DNA of 64,000 bases, taken from contig NZ_JAKCWP010000003.1 of assembly GCF_028767125.1 (NCBI RefSeq), positions 62,001-126,000 of the forward strand, in the 5' to 3' direction. Each line of letters starts with the position of its first letter. Position 1 is the stretch's first letter. This stretch comes from Chelativorans sp. YIM 93263 (GTDB taxonomy: Bacteria; Pseudomonadota; Alphaproteobacteria; Rhizobiales; Rhizobiaceae). This document shows, in pieces, positions 16,605-25,000 of the stretch. The position numbers and the translations under genes are program-made. The notes beneath the pieces are model-generated. The model was not told where the DNA came from. It searched no databases and saw only the letters and a program-made list of their open reading frames with translations.

Positions 16605-18410
16605 ATGGATACTGGCGGGTCTGCCGGCTCAGGCGAAACACCTGTGCAGGACCGGCGCGAGGCCGGACAGCCGCAGCGTCGCGTGCTGGGCCATGTGGTT
16701 CAATGCGACGGCGCGCGTGCGATCATTGCAACAAGCCTCAATACGAACGAATTATCCGCGAGCGGAAACTGGACCGTCGGCAAGGTGATCTCCATCAACC
16801 TGGGATCAATCCGCACGGTTGGGCTTATCTACGCCATCGAGCGCCCGCAACGGCGCTGGGATGACGACGGCAGCAACCCTATCATGATCTTTGTCGAGCT
16901 GATGGGTGAGGTGCGCGACGAAAACGGCGTACCCGCGTTTGACCGCGGCATCACCGAATACCCCCATTTGGGTGCGATCGCGCACCGCATCCGCGCGCGC
17001 GACCTGCGCGCCATCTACGATCTGGGCGGGCGGCGGTCCGTCACGGTCGGTAACCTTTCCCAGGATAGCGCGGTTGAAGCCTGCGTGGCGGTGGATGAGG
17101 CTCTCAACCGGCACTTCGCCGTCGTGGGCACGACGGGTGTCGGCAAATCGAGCGCGGTGTCGCTTCTCCTGCGTAAAACCATTGCCACGCGTCCGGATTT
17201 GCGTGTGCTGATTCTTGATCCCCACAACGAGTTCGCCTCGTCGCTTCCGGGCCATTGCGTACGGATCGACACCAACTCGCTCGACCTGCCGTTCTGGCTT
17301 TTCAGACTGGAGGAACTCGTGGAGGTCCTTTACCGCGGCCGCGATCCGGTCTTGGAGGAAGTGGAACTTCTGCGGGATCTCGTTGGCCATGCCAAGCAGG
17401 TCTATAACACATCCACCGGCACGAGCATTCTACGCCGCGGCACGGACCATGGCGGGCTGACCGCCGATACGCCCGTGCCTTACCGCATGACCGATATCAT
17501 CAGCGAAATCGACGAGCGCATCGGCCATCTGGATGCCAAGAACGAGCGTCCCCACTACCGCCAGCTTCGCACGCGCATCGAGTCTGCCATGGCTGATCCG
17601 CGCTATCGCTTCATGTTCGCATCGCGCCTTATCGAGGATTCCATCCATGAAACGATAGGCCGGATATTCCGCGTACCGAGCGAGGGCCGACCGGTGACCT
17701 GTTTCGAAATGGCGGGGCTCCCCTCGGAGGTGGTGAACTCGGTCTGTTCCGTGCTGGCGCGGCTCGCTTTCGACCTCGCGCTGTGGAGCGACGGAAAGCT
17801 GAAGCTTCTCGTCCTGTGCGAAGAAGCGCACCGCTATATGCCGGCGGACACGCGCCTTGGCTTCGCGCCTACGCGCCATGCACTCTCGCGTATAGCCAAG
17901 GAGGGACGCAAATACGGCTGCTATCTCGGAGTGGTGACCCAACGCCCTGGTGATCTCGACCCGACAGTGCTTTCGCAGTGTTCAACCATTTTCGCCATGC
18001 GGCTCGCGAACGAGCAGGACCAGGCAATAATCAGGTCGGCTATTGCGGATTCGGCCGCCTCGACCCTCAGCTTTTTGTCCTCCATGGGACAACGGGAAGC
18101 GATCGCCTTCGGCGATGGCGTGGCGACGGCCATGCGCATGAAGTTTGAAAAGCTGCCGGAACATCTTCTGCCCGGCGCAAAAGTTCCCGACGGTGAGCAG
18201 GCGGACAGCGGATCGATCGACGATGTCGAGTTGGCGCCGATCGTCGCGCGAATGCGCTATACCGGAAAGCGGAGCCGAACGGGCGCGAGCGTGTATAGCG
18301 CGGAGCGACAAAAGCAGTCGGAACCGCTGCAGAAAGTACCGGTCTATGAGGAACCGCGCGGCGCCGCTCCAGGTCGTCCACCCTCCGCCTATAGCCCTTT
18401 TCGGCGGTAG
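16605..18410 (+). CDS. HerA-like ATPase (HAS-barrel, DUF87)
   Basis: A 601-residue DNA-translocase-like ATPase of the HerA/FtsK superfamily. An N-terminal HAS-barrel region (about 27-110, from LGHVVQCDGARA) precedes Walker A GTTGVGKSS (175-183), LILDPHNEF, Walker B LLVLCEEAH (about 400) and a sensor region with GVVTQRPGDLDPTVLSQC. The C-terminal tail (about 520-601) is basic and low in complexity. In archaea HerA works with the nuclease NurA in DNA end resection; in bacteria some HerA proteins act in phage defence with a nuclease or Sir2 partner. No such partner is beside it here, so its role is open. ATG at 16605 follows GAGG. It converges on the MscS gene. Confidence 0.87.
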   Translation: MDTGGSAGSGETPVQDRREAGQPQRRVLGHVVQCDGARAIIATSLNTNELSASGNWTVGKVISINLGSIRTVGLIYAIERPQRRWDDDGSNPIMIFVELMGEVRDENGVPAFDRGITEYPHLGAIAHRIRARDLRAIYDLGGRRSVTVGNLSQDSAVEACVAVDEALNRHFAVVGTTGVGKSSAVSLLLRKTIATRPDLRVLILDPHNEFASSLPGHCVRIDTNSLDLPFWLFRLEELVEVLYRGRDPVLEEVELLRDLVGHAKQVYNTSTGTSILRRGTDHGGLTADTPVPYRMTDIISEIDERIGHLDAKNERPHYRQLRTRIESAMADPRYRFMFASRLIEDSIHETIGRIFRVPSEGRPVTCFEMAGLPSEVVNSVCSVLARLAFDLALWSDGKLKLLVLCEEAHRYMPADTRLGFAPTRHALSRIAKEGRKYGCYLGVVTQRPGDLDPTVLSQCSTIFAMRLANEQDQAIIRSAIADSAASTLSFLSSMGQREAIAFGDGVATAMRMKFEKLPEHLLPGAKVPDGEQADSGSIDDVELAPIVARMRYTGKRSRTGASVYSAERQKQSEPLQKVPVYEEPRGAAPGRPPSAYSPFRR

Positions 18411-18424
18411 CGACTGCCGCAGGA

Positions 18425-20713
18425 TCAAACCTCCGTTTCGCCTCCAGCGGCCGGCCCATCCTGCTCGATTGTTTTGCCTCGGCGCTTTTTCCCTGGTGTC
18501 GCACGGCGCTTGGCGTGGCCCCCACCAGCCTGATCTTCGGAACCGGCAGGAGGTAGAGGTGTCTGCAGCGCGGGAGCACCACGACTGAGATGAATCGCGT
18601 AATGCGGAAGCGGAATCTCGATACCGCGCTCGTCGAACACCTCCTTGATGATCTCGTTGTAGGCGCGGCCCAAGGCCCATTGCTGGCCGGGAGCGGTCAT
18701 GATGCGGGCACGCACGATAATCGATGAATCGCCGAACTCGGTTACGCCGTGCATCTCGAGATTTCCGATAACATGCTGCCCCGCCTCGCCGGCTTTGAGC
18801 CTTTCGAAGGCTTCCTGCATGGCGAGCTTCACCTCGGAGATGTTCTCCTGATAATCGACGCGAATCATTGCAACGTGATAGCTGAAATTTCTCGTGAAAT
18901 TGGCAACTGCCTCGACCGAGGAAAAGGGGACCAGATGATAGGCGCCGTCGAGCGTCCGCAGGGAGACTGAGCGAATGGTCAGGCGCTCGACCGCGCCCGT
19001 GACACCACCCACGGTGACGACATCGCCCTCGTTGAGTGCGTTCTCGAACTGAATGAACGCGCCGTTGATGATATCCTGAACCAGCTTTTGCGCGCCGAAC
19101 CCGACGGCCAGCCCGATTATGCCGGCCCCGGCAAGGAGCGGCCCAATGTTCACGCCAAGCTCGGAAAGAACGAGCATGGTGATGATCACGGCAAGGGCGA
19201 GGCTGAAGGCATTACGGAACAGAGCGAGCAGCGTGCGCTCTCGCGGACTTGGGACGCGCCCATACTCGGGATTGAGGCGGTATTCGATCCAGGAATGGAT
19301 TGCGAGGTGGATCAGCGCGCCCAAGAGGAGAATGAGCGCGGCAGAGACCAGGGCCGTTGCGATGCGCTGGCCGAACTCGCTGGAAAGCCAGCCGATCAGG
19401 TCGGCTACGCTCCATATCTGGGCCATGACCAGAAGAACCGAAACGGCAATTACCACGCGCACCACCCGAAGGACATTCGGAACGAAGGCATTCAGGCGGC
19501 GCTCGAGCAGCGGCAGCCGCGCTTTGACATCGGGCGGGAGGCGCATCCCGCGTTCGGCAATCCGGCTAATGGCCAACGAGAGGACGACACCCGCCGCGAT
19601 AGCCGCGAGCGACTCCAAGGTGGAGAAGAGGACGAAGGGCAGCGCGGCCTCGTGCTCAACGAGCCATAGGATGAAAACCATCAACAGATAACCTATCGCC
19701 GCGATATGCCATATCCTGGATAGCGGGACCACGACCCGGGTCAACGGACCGGGCTGGCCATTTTCGGCAAGGCGCATCAGGCGCAGGCGCACCGCATCAC
19801 GGTTTTGCAGGATAATGAGGCAGGCCATGGCCAGCGCGCAGGAAACCACGACGACGCGGAGAGCATCGGCCGCGCCCGCCGATACATCCACCGCCAGCAA
19901 TGGCGCGAGAAAAAGAAAGGTGTAGCCGACAATGCTCACAAGGCGACTTAGCCAGAAATACCAGTAAGCCGCTGTCGTATCTTCCAGCCGTGTAAAGCGT
20001 AAGCCTGGCCATTTCGGCGCGAGGAGGACGCGCGCGGCTGCCTTGGCGAGTTCGATAAAAAGGAAGGCGCTCAGGAAATGCGCTTGTCCGCTGCCGATCT
20101 GGTCCGACCAACCCGCGTAGAGCGTCGGCAGATAGCCGGCCGCCCAGGCAAGCAGGACTGTCAAAAGATCGGCGGCCGCCGAGAGCACAATGGGACCGGC
20201 GCGCTGTATCATGTCCGGCTGGGCGGTGGCAGCGCGGGCCATCGTGCCTTGAAAGCGCCGGAAAATAACGCGCAGAGCCGTGAACACCGCGAACGTGATG
20301 CCGACCACAAGGGCGACGTCTCGAACCGCAACCCAGATATGGTGCGTATCGACGGAGGCATTGCCCGTTGCGATGTCGGTAGCATGGTGACCGAACTCGA
20401 TCACCGCGCGGATGAGATCGACCGTCCCAGCAACCGCTCCGCGCGCATATGCGGCAATCTGATGGGCAATCGCCTGCTCCGAAGCAAGGAGAATGGACGT
20501 GTTATCGGGTTGCGCCTGCGGGTCCGCTTCGCGAAGCCTCTCAAGCAGCCGCTCCCTGGCCTGATCATCCTCGAGCACGCGGATCAGAGCGTCGACATCT
20601 GCATCGGAAGCAGCAACATCTGCCGACCCGCCAGTCATAACCTGCCCGGGGTTCGACTGCGCAAGTGCCGGCGAAACCAACATTAGCAATATCAAGAGCA
20701 GAACAAGCCGCAT
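18425..20713 (-). CDS. MscS-family mechanosensitive ion channel
   Basis: A 762-residue inner-membrane protein. It has a signal peptide (LVLLLILLMLVSPALAQ), a periplasmic segment to about 130, about ten hydrophobic segments, and near 500-690 the MscS core. The pore helix is GAGIIGLAVGFGAQKLVQD, followed by the beta domain (NEGDVVTVGGVTGAVE, TIRSVSLRTLDGA) and the alpha/beta cytoplasmic domain. A charged low-complexity tail of about 60 residues ends the protein. It resembles the large MscS paralogues (YbiO/MscM-like size class), which open on osmotic downshock. ATG at 20713 is the only canonical start before the signal peptide, although its ribosome binding site is poor. Confidence 0.9.
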   Translation of the reverse strand: MRLVLLLILLMLVSPALAQSNPGQVMTGGSADVAASDADVDALIRVLEDDQARERLLERLREADPQAQPDNTSILLASEQAIAHQIAAYARGAVAGTVDLIRAVIEFGHHATDIATGNASVDTHHIWVAVRDVALVVGITFAVFTALRVIFRRFQGTMARAATAQPDMIQRAGPIVLSAAADLLTVLLAWAAGYLPTLYAGWSDQIGSGQAHFLSAFLFIELAKAAARVLLAPKWPGLRFTRLEDTTAAYWYFWLSRLVSIVGYTFLFLAPLLAVDVSAGAADALRVVVVSCALAMACLIILQNRDAVRLRLMRLAENGQPGPLTRVVVPLSRIWHIAAIGYLLMVFILWLVEHEAALPFVLFSTLESLAAIAAGVVLSLAISRIAERGMRLPPDVKARLPLLERRLNAFVPNVLRVVRVVIAVSVLLVMAQIWSVADLIGWLSSEFGQRIATALVSAALILLLGALIHLAIHSWIEYRLNPEYGRVPSPRERTLLALFRNAFSLALAVIITMLVLSELGVNIGPLLAGAGIIGLAVGFGAQKLVQDIINGAFIQFENALNEGDVVTVGGVTGAVERLTIRSVSLRTLDGAYHLVPFSSVEAVANFTRNFSYHVAMIRVDYQENISEVKLAMQEAFERLKAGEAGQHVIGNLEMHGVTEFGDSSIIVRARIMTAPGQQWALGRAYNEIIKEVFDERGIEIPLPHYAIHLSRGAPALQTPLPPAGSEDQAGGGHAKRRATPGKKRRGKTIEQDGPAAGGETEV

Positions 20714-20864
20714 GGATCGCTTTACGCCGCTGGTTACGGTCAGAGGCAAAGCCTCAGCAGAATCATTGATAACCTGCGATTTATTAGCAAGGAACTAATA
20801 CAATAAATGAGTGTACAGACATCCATGCGGCCACGCCGTTAAATCCCATCGGCCAGGGAGATCG

Positions 20865-21644
20865 TCAGGCGCGAACGCGATTGCGCCCGAGGCGCTTGGC
20901 CTCGTACAGCATTCGATCGGCGCGGCGGTAGAAGTCGTCCGCCGTTTCCTTTCCGTTCCAGACAGCCAGGCCAACACTTGTCGTCACCCGCAGCCGCGCG
21001 CTGCCGGCTTCCACAACCAGGTCGGAAATCACCTTGCGAATGCGCTCGGCCAGCTTCACGAGGGAGTCCTGGTTCATATTCGGAGCTACGATGGCGAACT
21101 CCTCACCGCCAAGCCGCGCCACAACGTCGTGATAGCGCGTCATGTCCTTCAGCGTACGGGACACCTGACGCAGAACCTCGTCGCCGATGTCATGACCGTG
21201 CGTATCGTTGACATCCTTAAAGTGGTCGAGGTCCAGCACCATGAGGCCAACCGGCTTGTCGATGCGGCCGAACTCCCGAAGGTATTCCCGCAGCGCATCG
21301 TCGAAAAAGCGGCGATTTTGCATCCCTGTCAGTCCGTCGGTGAGAGCGGCGTGTTGCAATGACTCCGAGCGGGCGCTCAGAGACTCTGTCATGGCGCGCA
21401 GTTTTCCTTCTTCGCGGACCTGGGTACGGATAATGGGATAGATGAAGAAGAGGCCGAACAGAACGGCTAGTGTCAATAGAATGCCGGTGCCCAGAAGCAG
21501 ACGGGTGAAGTCACTGAGTTCGCGCGGCTCGAAAGCCGGCGCGTTCAGCCGCATCATGCCGTAGGCAAAAACCAGCAAAACACCAGCCCCGAAGACCAGT
21601 GCCATGAAGACAAAAAAGGCGGATTCCGCTTTGTGAAGGCGCAT
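20865..21644 (-). CDS. Membrane-anchored diguanylate cyclase
   Basis: A 259-residue protein with two transmembrane helices (about 8-30 and 48-71), a short coiled segment and a GGDEF domain (about 98-258). The active-site motif is GGEEF (179-183) and an inhibitory I-site RxxD (Arg170-Asp173) lies five residues before it. It is therefore predicted to make cyclic di-GMP from two GTP and to be subject to product inhibition. No sensory domain is visible beyond a periplasmic loop of about 18 residues. It stands alone between the MscS gene and miaA. Confidence 0.9.
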   Translation of the reverse strand: MRLHKAESAFFVFMALVFGAGVLLVFAYGMMRLNAPAFEPRELSDFTRLLLGTGILLTLAVLFGLFFIYPIIRTQVREEGKLRAMTESLSARSESLQHAALTDGLTGMQNRRFFDDALREYLREFGRIDKPVGLMVLDLDHFKDVNDTHGHDIGDEVLRQVSRTLKDMTRYHDVVARLGGEEFAIVAPNMNQDSLVKLAERIRKVISDLVVEAGSARLRVTTSVGLAVWNGKETADDFYRRADRMLYEAKRLGRNRVRA

Positions 21645-21748
21645 GCCGAACCTGCTACATGCCTATCGCCTTCTTCTTTCACAGCGCGCCTTATAATGGG
21701 TTAAACAAATTCCGCAGACTGAAATAAACTCCACATCGGGGGATTCCA

Positions 21749-22627
21749 TCAGCGCGTCACGCGCAGCCAGTCCGGTCCAAGTTGATTGCGAAACCACGTC
21801 ATCTGGCGCTTGGCATATTGACGGGTTGCGGCCTTTGCGCGGGTGATCGCTTCATCAGCGGACATTTCCCCCCGAATGACGGCAGAAAGCTCCGGAACAC
21901 CGATGGCCTTCATCGCGGGCAGCGACGGAGACAAATCGAGGGCCAGGAGCGCCCTCACCTCTTCCAGAGCACCCTGCTCGATCATGCGGTCGAAGCGCGC
22001 CTCAATGCGCTTTGCGAGTAGCGCCCGATCAGGGGCCAGGATCAGTTTTCGCGCCGCTTGCGTATCCACGACGGGTGCGGAATGCCTCGCCTGCCATTCG
22101 CTGATCGGCGTACCGGAGGAGTCATGGACTTCCAACGCTCGTACGATGCGCTGCCCGTCGGGCGGGCAAATGCGCGCCGCGGACACGGGATCGACTTGGG
22201 ACAGGAGCCTGTGGAGGGCTTCGGCGCCCTCGTCGGAGAGCCGCGCGCGCCAATGCTCGCGAACCGCGGGCGATACATCTGGAATCTGTGCGAGACCGTG
22301 AATCAAGGCACGGAAATAAAGCCCCGTTCCGCCTACGAAAATCACTTTCCTCCGGTGGAGATCTTCCGTTTCGATCAGCCTCTCAACGTCGCGCAGCCAC
22401 CTGCCGGTGGAATAGGCCCCGCCTGGGTGCACATGGCCATAGAGATGATGAGGCACGACCTTCAGGTCCTCAACCCCGGGGCGGGCGGTGAGCAGCGACA
22501 GCACGGAGTAAACCTGCATGGAATCGGCGTTGACGATGACCTTACCATCGCGCTGCGCCAGCTCGAGCGCCACGGACGACTTGCCGCTGGCCGTTGGGCC
22601 CGCTATCAGGGTGACGTCTTTCAGCAA
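21749..22627 (-). CDS. miaA: tRNA dimethylallyltransferase
   Basis: Transfers a dimethylallyl group to A37 of tRNAs that read UNN codons, the first step towards ms2i6A. The 292 residues show the P-loop GPTASGKS (9-16), the tRNA-binding DSMQVY, the VGGTGLYFRAL segment and the C-terminal AIGVPEL and TRQYAKRQMTWFRNQ motifs. The start is a TTG at 22627, since an in-frame TAA lies five codons upstream and no ATG or GTG fits the family N-terminus. Its start codon is only 21 bases from the divergent serB start, so the two promoters must overlap each other's coding regions. Confidence 0.93.
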   Translation of the reverse strand: MLKDVTLIAGPTASGKSSVALELAQRDGKVIVNADSMQVYSVLSLLTARPGVEDLKVVPHHLYGHVHPGGAYSTGRWLRDVERLIETEDLHRRKVIFVGGTGLYFRALIHGLAQIPDVSPAVREHWRARLSDEGAEALHRLLSQVDPVSAARICPPDGQRIVRALEVHDSSGTPISEWQARHSAPVVDTQAARKLILAPDRALLAKRIEARFDRMIEQGALEEVRALLALDLSPSLPAMKAIGVPELSAVIRGEMSADEAITRAKAATRQYAKRQMTWFRNQLGPDWLRVTR

Positions 22628-22648
22628 ACTCTTGCGGCCTTAATTCCC

Positions 22649-23536
22649 ATGACACTTGTCGCCACGCTCATCTCCAATCCGCAGACCCGCGCGCTGACTC
22701 CTTCAGCCGCGAATATGGCAAGCCAAGCGCTCGGCGCAAGCGGTGTGAACTGGCTGGCCGAAGAAATCGCCTGCGATATTCCCCTTCCGGACGGGCTTGA
22801 AGCCGAGGCAGCGGACCAACGTCTCCGCGAAGTGCTGGACGGGCGACCGATCGACATAGCGGTGCATTCGGCGGAAGGGAGACGCAAGAAGATGCTGATC
22901 GCCGACATGGATTCCACCATGATCGATCAGGAATGCATCGACGAGCTGGCGGACGAGATCGGCATCAAAGAGCACGTTGCGGCCATTACAGCGCGCGCGA
23001 TGAATGGCGAGGTCGATTTCGAGCCGGCGCTGCGCGAGCGCGTCGCTCTGCTCGAGGACCTGGAGACCGCCGTCATCGAGCGCGTTATCGAAAATCGTAT
23101 TTCGCTTGCCGCCGGCGGTCGCACTTTGCTGGCGACGATGAATGCCGACGGCGCCTACACGGCGCTCGTCTCTGGAGGGTTCGATCTCTTTACGGGACGC
23201 ATCGCGGCCAATCTCGGCTTCCATGAACATCGCGCCAACCGGCTGATGGAGCGCGCCGGACGCCTGACGGGCAAGGTTGCCGAGCCTATTCTTGGCCGGC
23301 AGGCCAAGGCCGATGCTCTTACAGAAATTGCTGAGCGCCTCCGGCTTGAGCACAGCGAAATCATCGCCGTGGGAGATGGCGCGAACGATCTTTCGATGCT
23401 TCATCTCGCCGGGATGGGCGTAGCACTCCATGCAAAGCCGTCCGTTGCTGCCGAGGCGAGCATCCGGATCGACCATGGTGATCTGACCGCCCTGCTCTAC
23501 CTGCAAGGCTACGCTAAAGCGGAATTTGCCGAATGA
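22649..23536 (+). CDS. serB: Phosphoserine phosphatase
   Basis: HAD-superfamily enzyme that completes serine synthesis by removing phosphate from L-phosphoserine. The 295 residues have an N-terminal regulatory extension (1-75) and the HAD motifs: nucleophile Asp86 in DMDSTMID, Ser in VSGGFDLF, Lys in LGRQAKAD, and GDGANDLSML. ATG at 22649 matches the family start. It is divergent from miaA and overlaps the following acetyltransferase gene by four bases (ATGA). Confidence 0.95.
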   Translation: MTLVATLISNPQTRALTPSAANMASQALGASGVNWLAEEIACDIPLPDGLEAEAADQRLREVLDGRPIDIAVHSAEGRRKKMLIADMDSTMIDQECIDELADEIGIKEHVAAITARAMNGEVDFEPALRERVALLEDLETAVIERVIENRISLAAGGRTLLATMNADGAYTALVSGGFDLFTGRIAANLGFHEHRANRLMERAGRLTGKVAEPILGRQAKADALTEIAERLRLEHSEIIAVGDGANDLSMLHLAGMGVALHAKPSVAAEASIRIDHGDLTALLYLQGYAKAEFAE

Positions 23537-24096
23537 CCCTGATCACGACTGAGCGGCTCATCATCCGCAATTGGACGGATGCGGATCGGGAGCTCTTCCA
23601 TCGAATCAACTCGGACAGCCAAGTCATGGAATTCTATCCCTTTCGGAGAGACAGGGAGGAATCCGACCGGATGCTCGACCGTTTGCGCAGCGGGATTGCG
23701 GAACGCGGGTTTGGATTCTCCGCGCTCGAGATTCGCGACAGCGAAACGTGCATAGGTTTTGCGGGACTGCATGAAGTGACCGGCGTTCCCTCGCTGCCTG
23801 CCGGAACCATCGAGATCGGCTGGCGTCTCGTGCCGGAGTATTGGGGCAAAGGTTACGTCTCCGAGGCTGCGCGTGCTTGGCTCGCGTTTGGGTTCGAAAC
23901 ACTCGGGTTGGAGGAGATCGTATCCTTCGCCGTCTGGAACAATACGCGATCCACCGCGGTAATGGAGCGCATCGGCATGACCGCTGCGCCGGAACGGGAT
24001 TTCGACCACCCAACGGTTCCCGACACGCACCCTCACCTGAAACGGCATGTGCTCTACCGCATCGCGCGAGAAGAGTGGCAGAGCCGGATACGATAA
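23533..24096 (+). CDS. RimJ/RimL-type GNAT acetyltransferase
   Basis: A 187-residue acetyltransferase of the RimJ/RimL subgroup (Acetyltransf_3). It opens with TERLIIRNWTDADRELF, has the acetyl-CoA loop region EYWGKGYVSEAARAWLAFGF and the WNNTRSTAVMERIGM motif. Members modify protein N-termini or small molecules; the substrate here is unknown. Its ATG overlaps the serB stop codon, so it is translationally coupled to serB. It ends 73 bases before the converging AidA-like gene. Confidence 0.87.
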   Translation: MTLITTERLIIRNWTDADRELFHRINSDSQVMEFYPFRRDREESDRMLDRLRSGIAERGFGFSALEIRDSETCIGFAGLHEVTGVPSLPAGTIEIGWRLVPEYWGKGYVSEAARAWLAFGFETLGLEEIVSFAVWNNTRSTAVMERIGMTAAPERDFDHPTVPDTHPHLKRHVLYRIAREEWQSRIR

Positions 24097-24169
24097 GACG
24101 CGGAGAAGGTGTCAAGCAACTCGCTCCGCGCCGCCGGGTGATCACAGAAGATCACTGCGAATTCCTGCG

Positions 24170-24694
24170 TCAGCTTACAGTGATGGAAGGATCCCAGTAG
24201 CCATAGCCGAGGAGTTCCTGGCTCTCGCCATCGTCAGAAAGCGTGTAGATTGCAATTTTGACGTAGTAATACTCGGTTCCCTTCTGCCTGACGACAGAAT
24301 CGAAGCTGGCGAAGCTGGCCTGCTGATGGGTGGCCGGCAGGCCGCCATCCGTTTTCCAATCCGGCATTGCAGCATTCTGCCGAACGATCGTGTCCGGGCG
24401 GAATGAGTTGAAAACGTAGTCCTGCTTCCAATGCTCAATGCCGTATACGATTACCGCATCCTGTGAATTGGCGGAAAGCGAGACGCCGGAAAACGAAACC
24501 ATATCGCCGACATTGGCCGTAAATTCGAGATCTGCAGTGGCTTCCCTCGCGACAAGGTTTGCGTGATTGCAAATCATGAACTTTCCTGCGTGATGGAGAC
24601 CCGTGGGATTATCCGGATCTTGACTGAGCGTCGGATGGTCAGCCTTCAGTTTTTTCGTGTCGATCGCTACAAGAATATTGATATTTTCACTCAC
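24170..24694 (-). CDS. AidA/PixA-family (inclusion body) protein
   Basis: A 174-residue protein of the AidA/PixA family. It begins MSENINILVAIDTKKLKADHP and has the family segments FMICNHANLVAREA, GDMVSFSGVSLSANSQDAVIVYGI, YYYVKIAIYT and YGYWDPSITV. PixA forms cytoplasmic crystalline inclusions in Xenorhabdus, and AidA homologues are quorum-sensing-controlled in Burkholderia and Ralstonia; the biochemical function is not settled. The start is GTG at 24694 with AAGGAG seven bases upstream. The gene has an unusually AT-rich upstream region and sits between serB and degP genes that form a conserved neighbourhood, so it is probably an accessory acquisition. Confidence 0.8.
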   Translation of the reverse strand: MSENINILVAIDTKKLKADHPTLSQDPDNPTGLHHAGKFMICNHANLVAREATADLEFTANVGDMVSFSGVSLSANSQDAVIVYGIEHWKQDYVFNSFRPDTIVRQNAAMPDWKTDGGLPATHQQASFASFDSVVRQKGTEYYYVKIAIYTLSDDGESQELLGYGYWDPSITVS

Positions 24695-24868
24695 TATGCG
24701 GCTCCTTATCAGACAAGCAAACTAGAATTTATTAATTTACTAGGTAATTAAAAATAATACTTGAACAAACCACTACAGATGACAACCTCCAAGTGACTTA
24801 GGAACCATATTCTATTTTTTTATTTTATATATTGTAGAAAATTACAATCGTCCTGAAGGAACCGACTC
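24695..24868. promoter_or_regulatory. AT-rich upstream region of the AidA/PixA-like gene with inverted repeats
   Basis: This stretch is strikingly AT-rich compared with its GC-rich surroundings. It contains a perfect inverted repeat ATTGTA-N6-TACAAT (24831-24848) and CTAG half-sites near 24723 and 24741. These are candidate operator sites for the GTG-initiated gene read to the left. I cannot assign promoter boxes with confidence. Confidence 0.4.
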
Positions 24869-24961
24869 GTGACGGAATTGCCCTGGGACGCAGTTCCGCC
24901 ACAGATCCTAGAGGCTCTGGACACTCCGGCACTGCCTGAGTTTCAGAACGGGCCGTGGTGA
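24869..24961 (+). CDS. Possible 30-residue small protein
   Basis: GTG at 24869 follows AAGGA at eight bases and opens a 30-codon frame rich in Pro, Leu and Trp (starts VTELPWDAVPPQILEAL, ends EFQNGPW) that stops at TGA 24959-24961. Base composition returns to GC-rich exactly where it begins. The frame is closed by a stop four codons upstream of the GTG. No homologue is recalled; it may be a genuine small protein, a gene remnant, or chance. Confidence 0.3.
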   Translation: MTELPWDAVPPQILEALDTPALPEFQNGPW

Positions 24962-25000
24962 GGATCAAGAGATTGCCTAGGCTACAGTTGGCCGGCTTCT

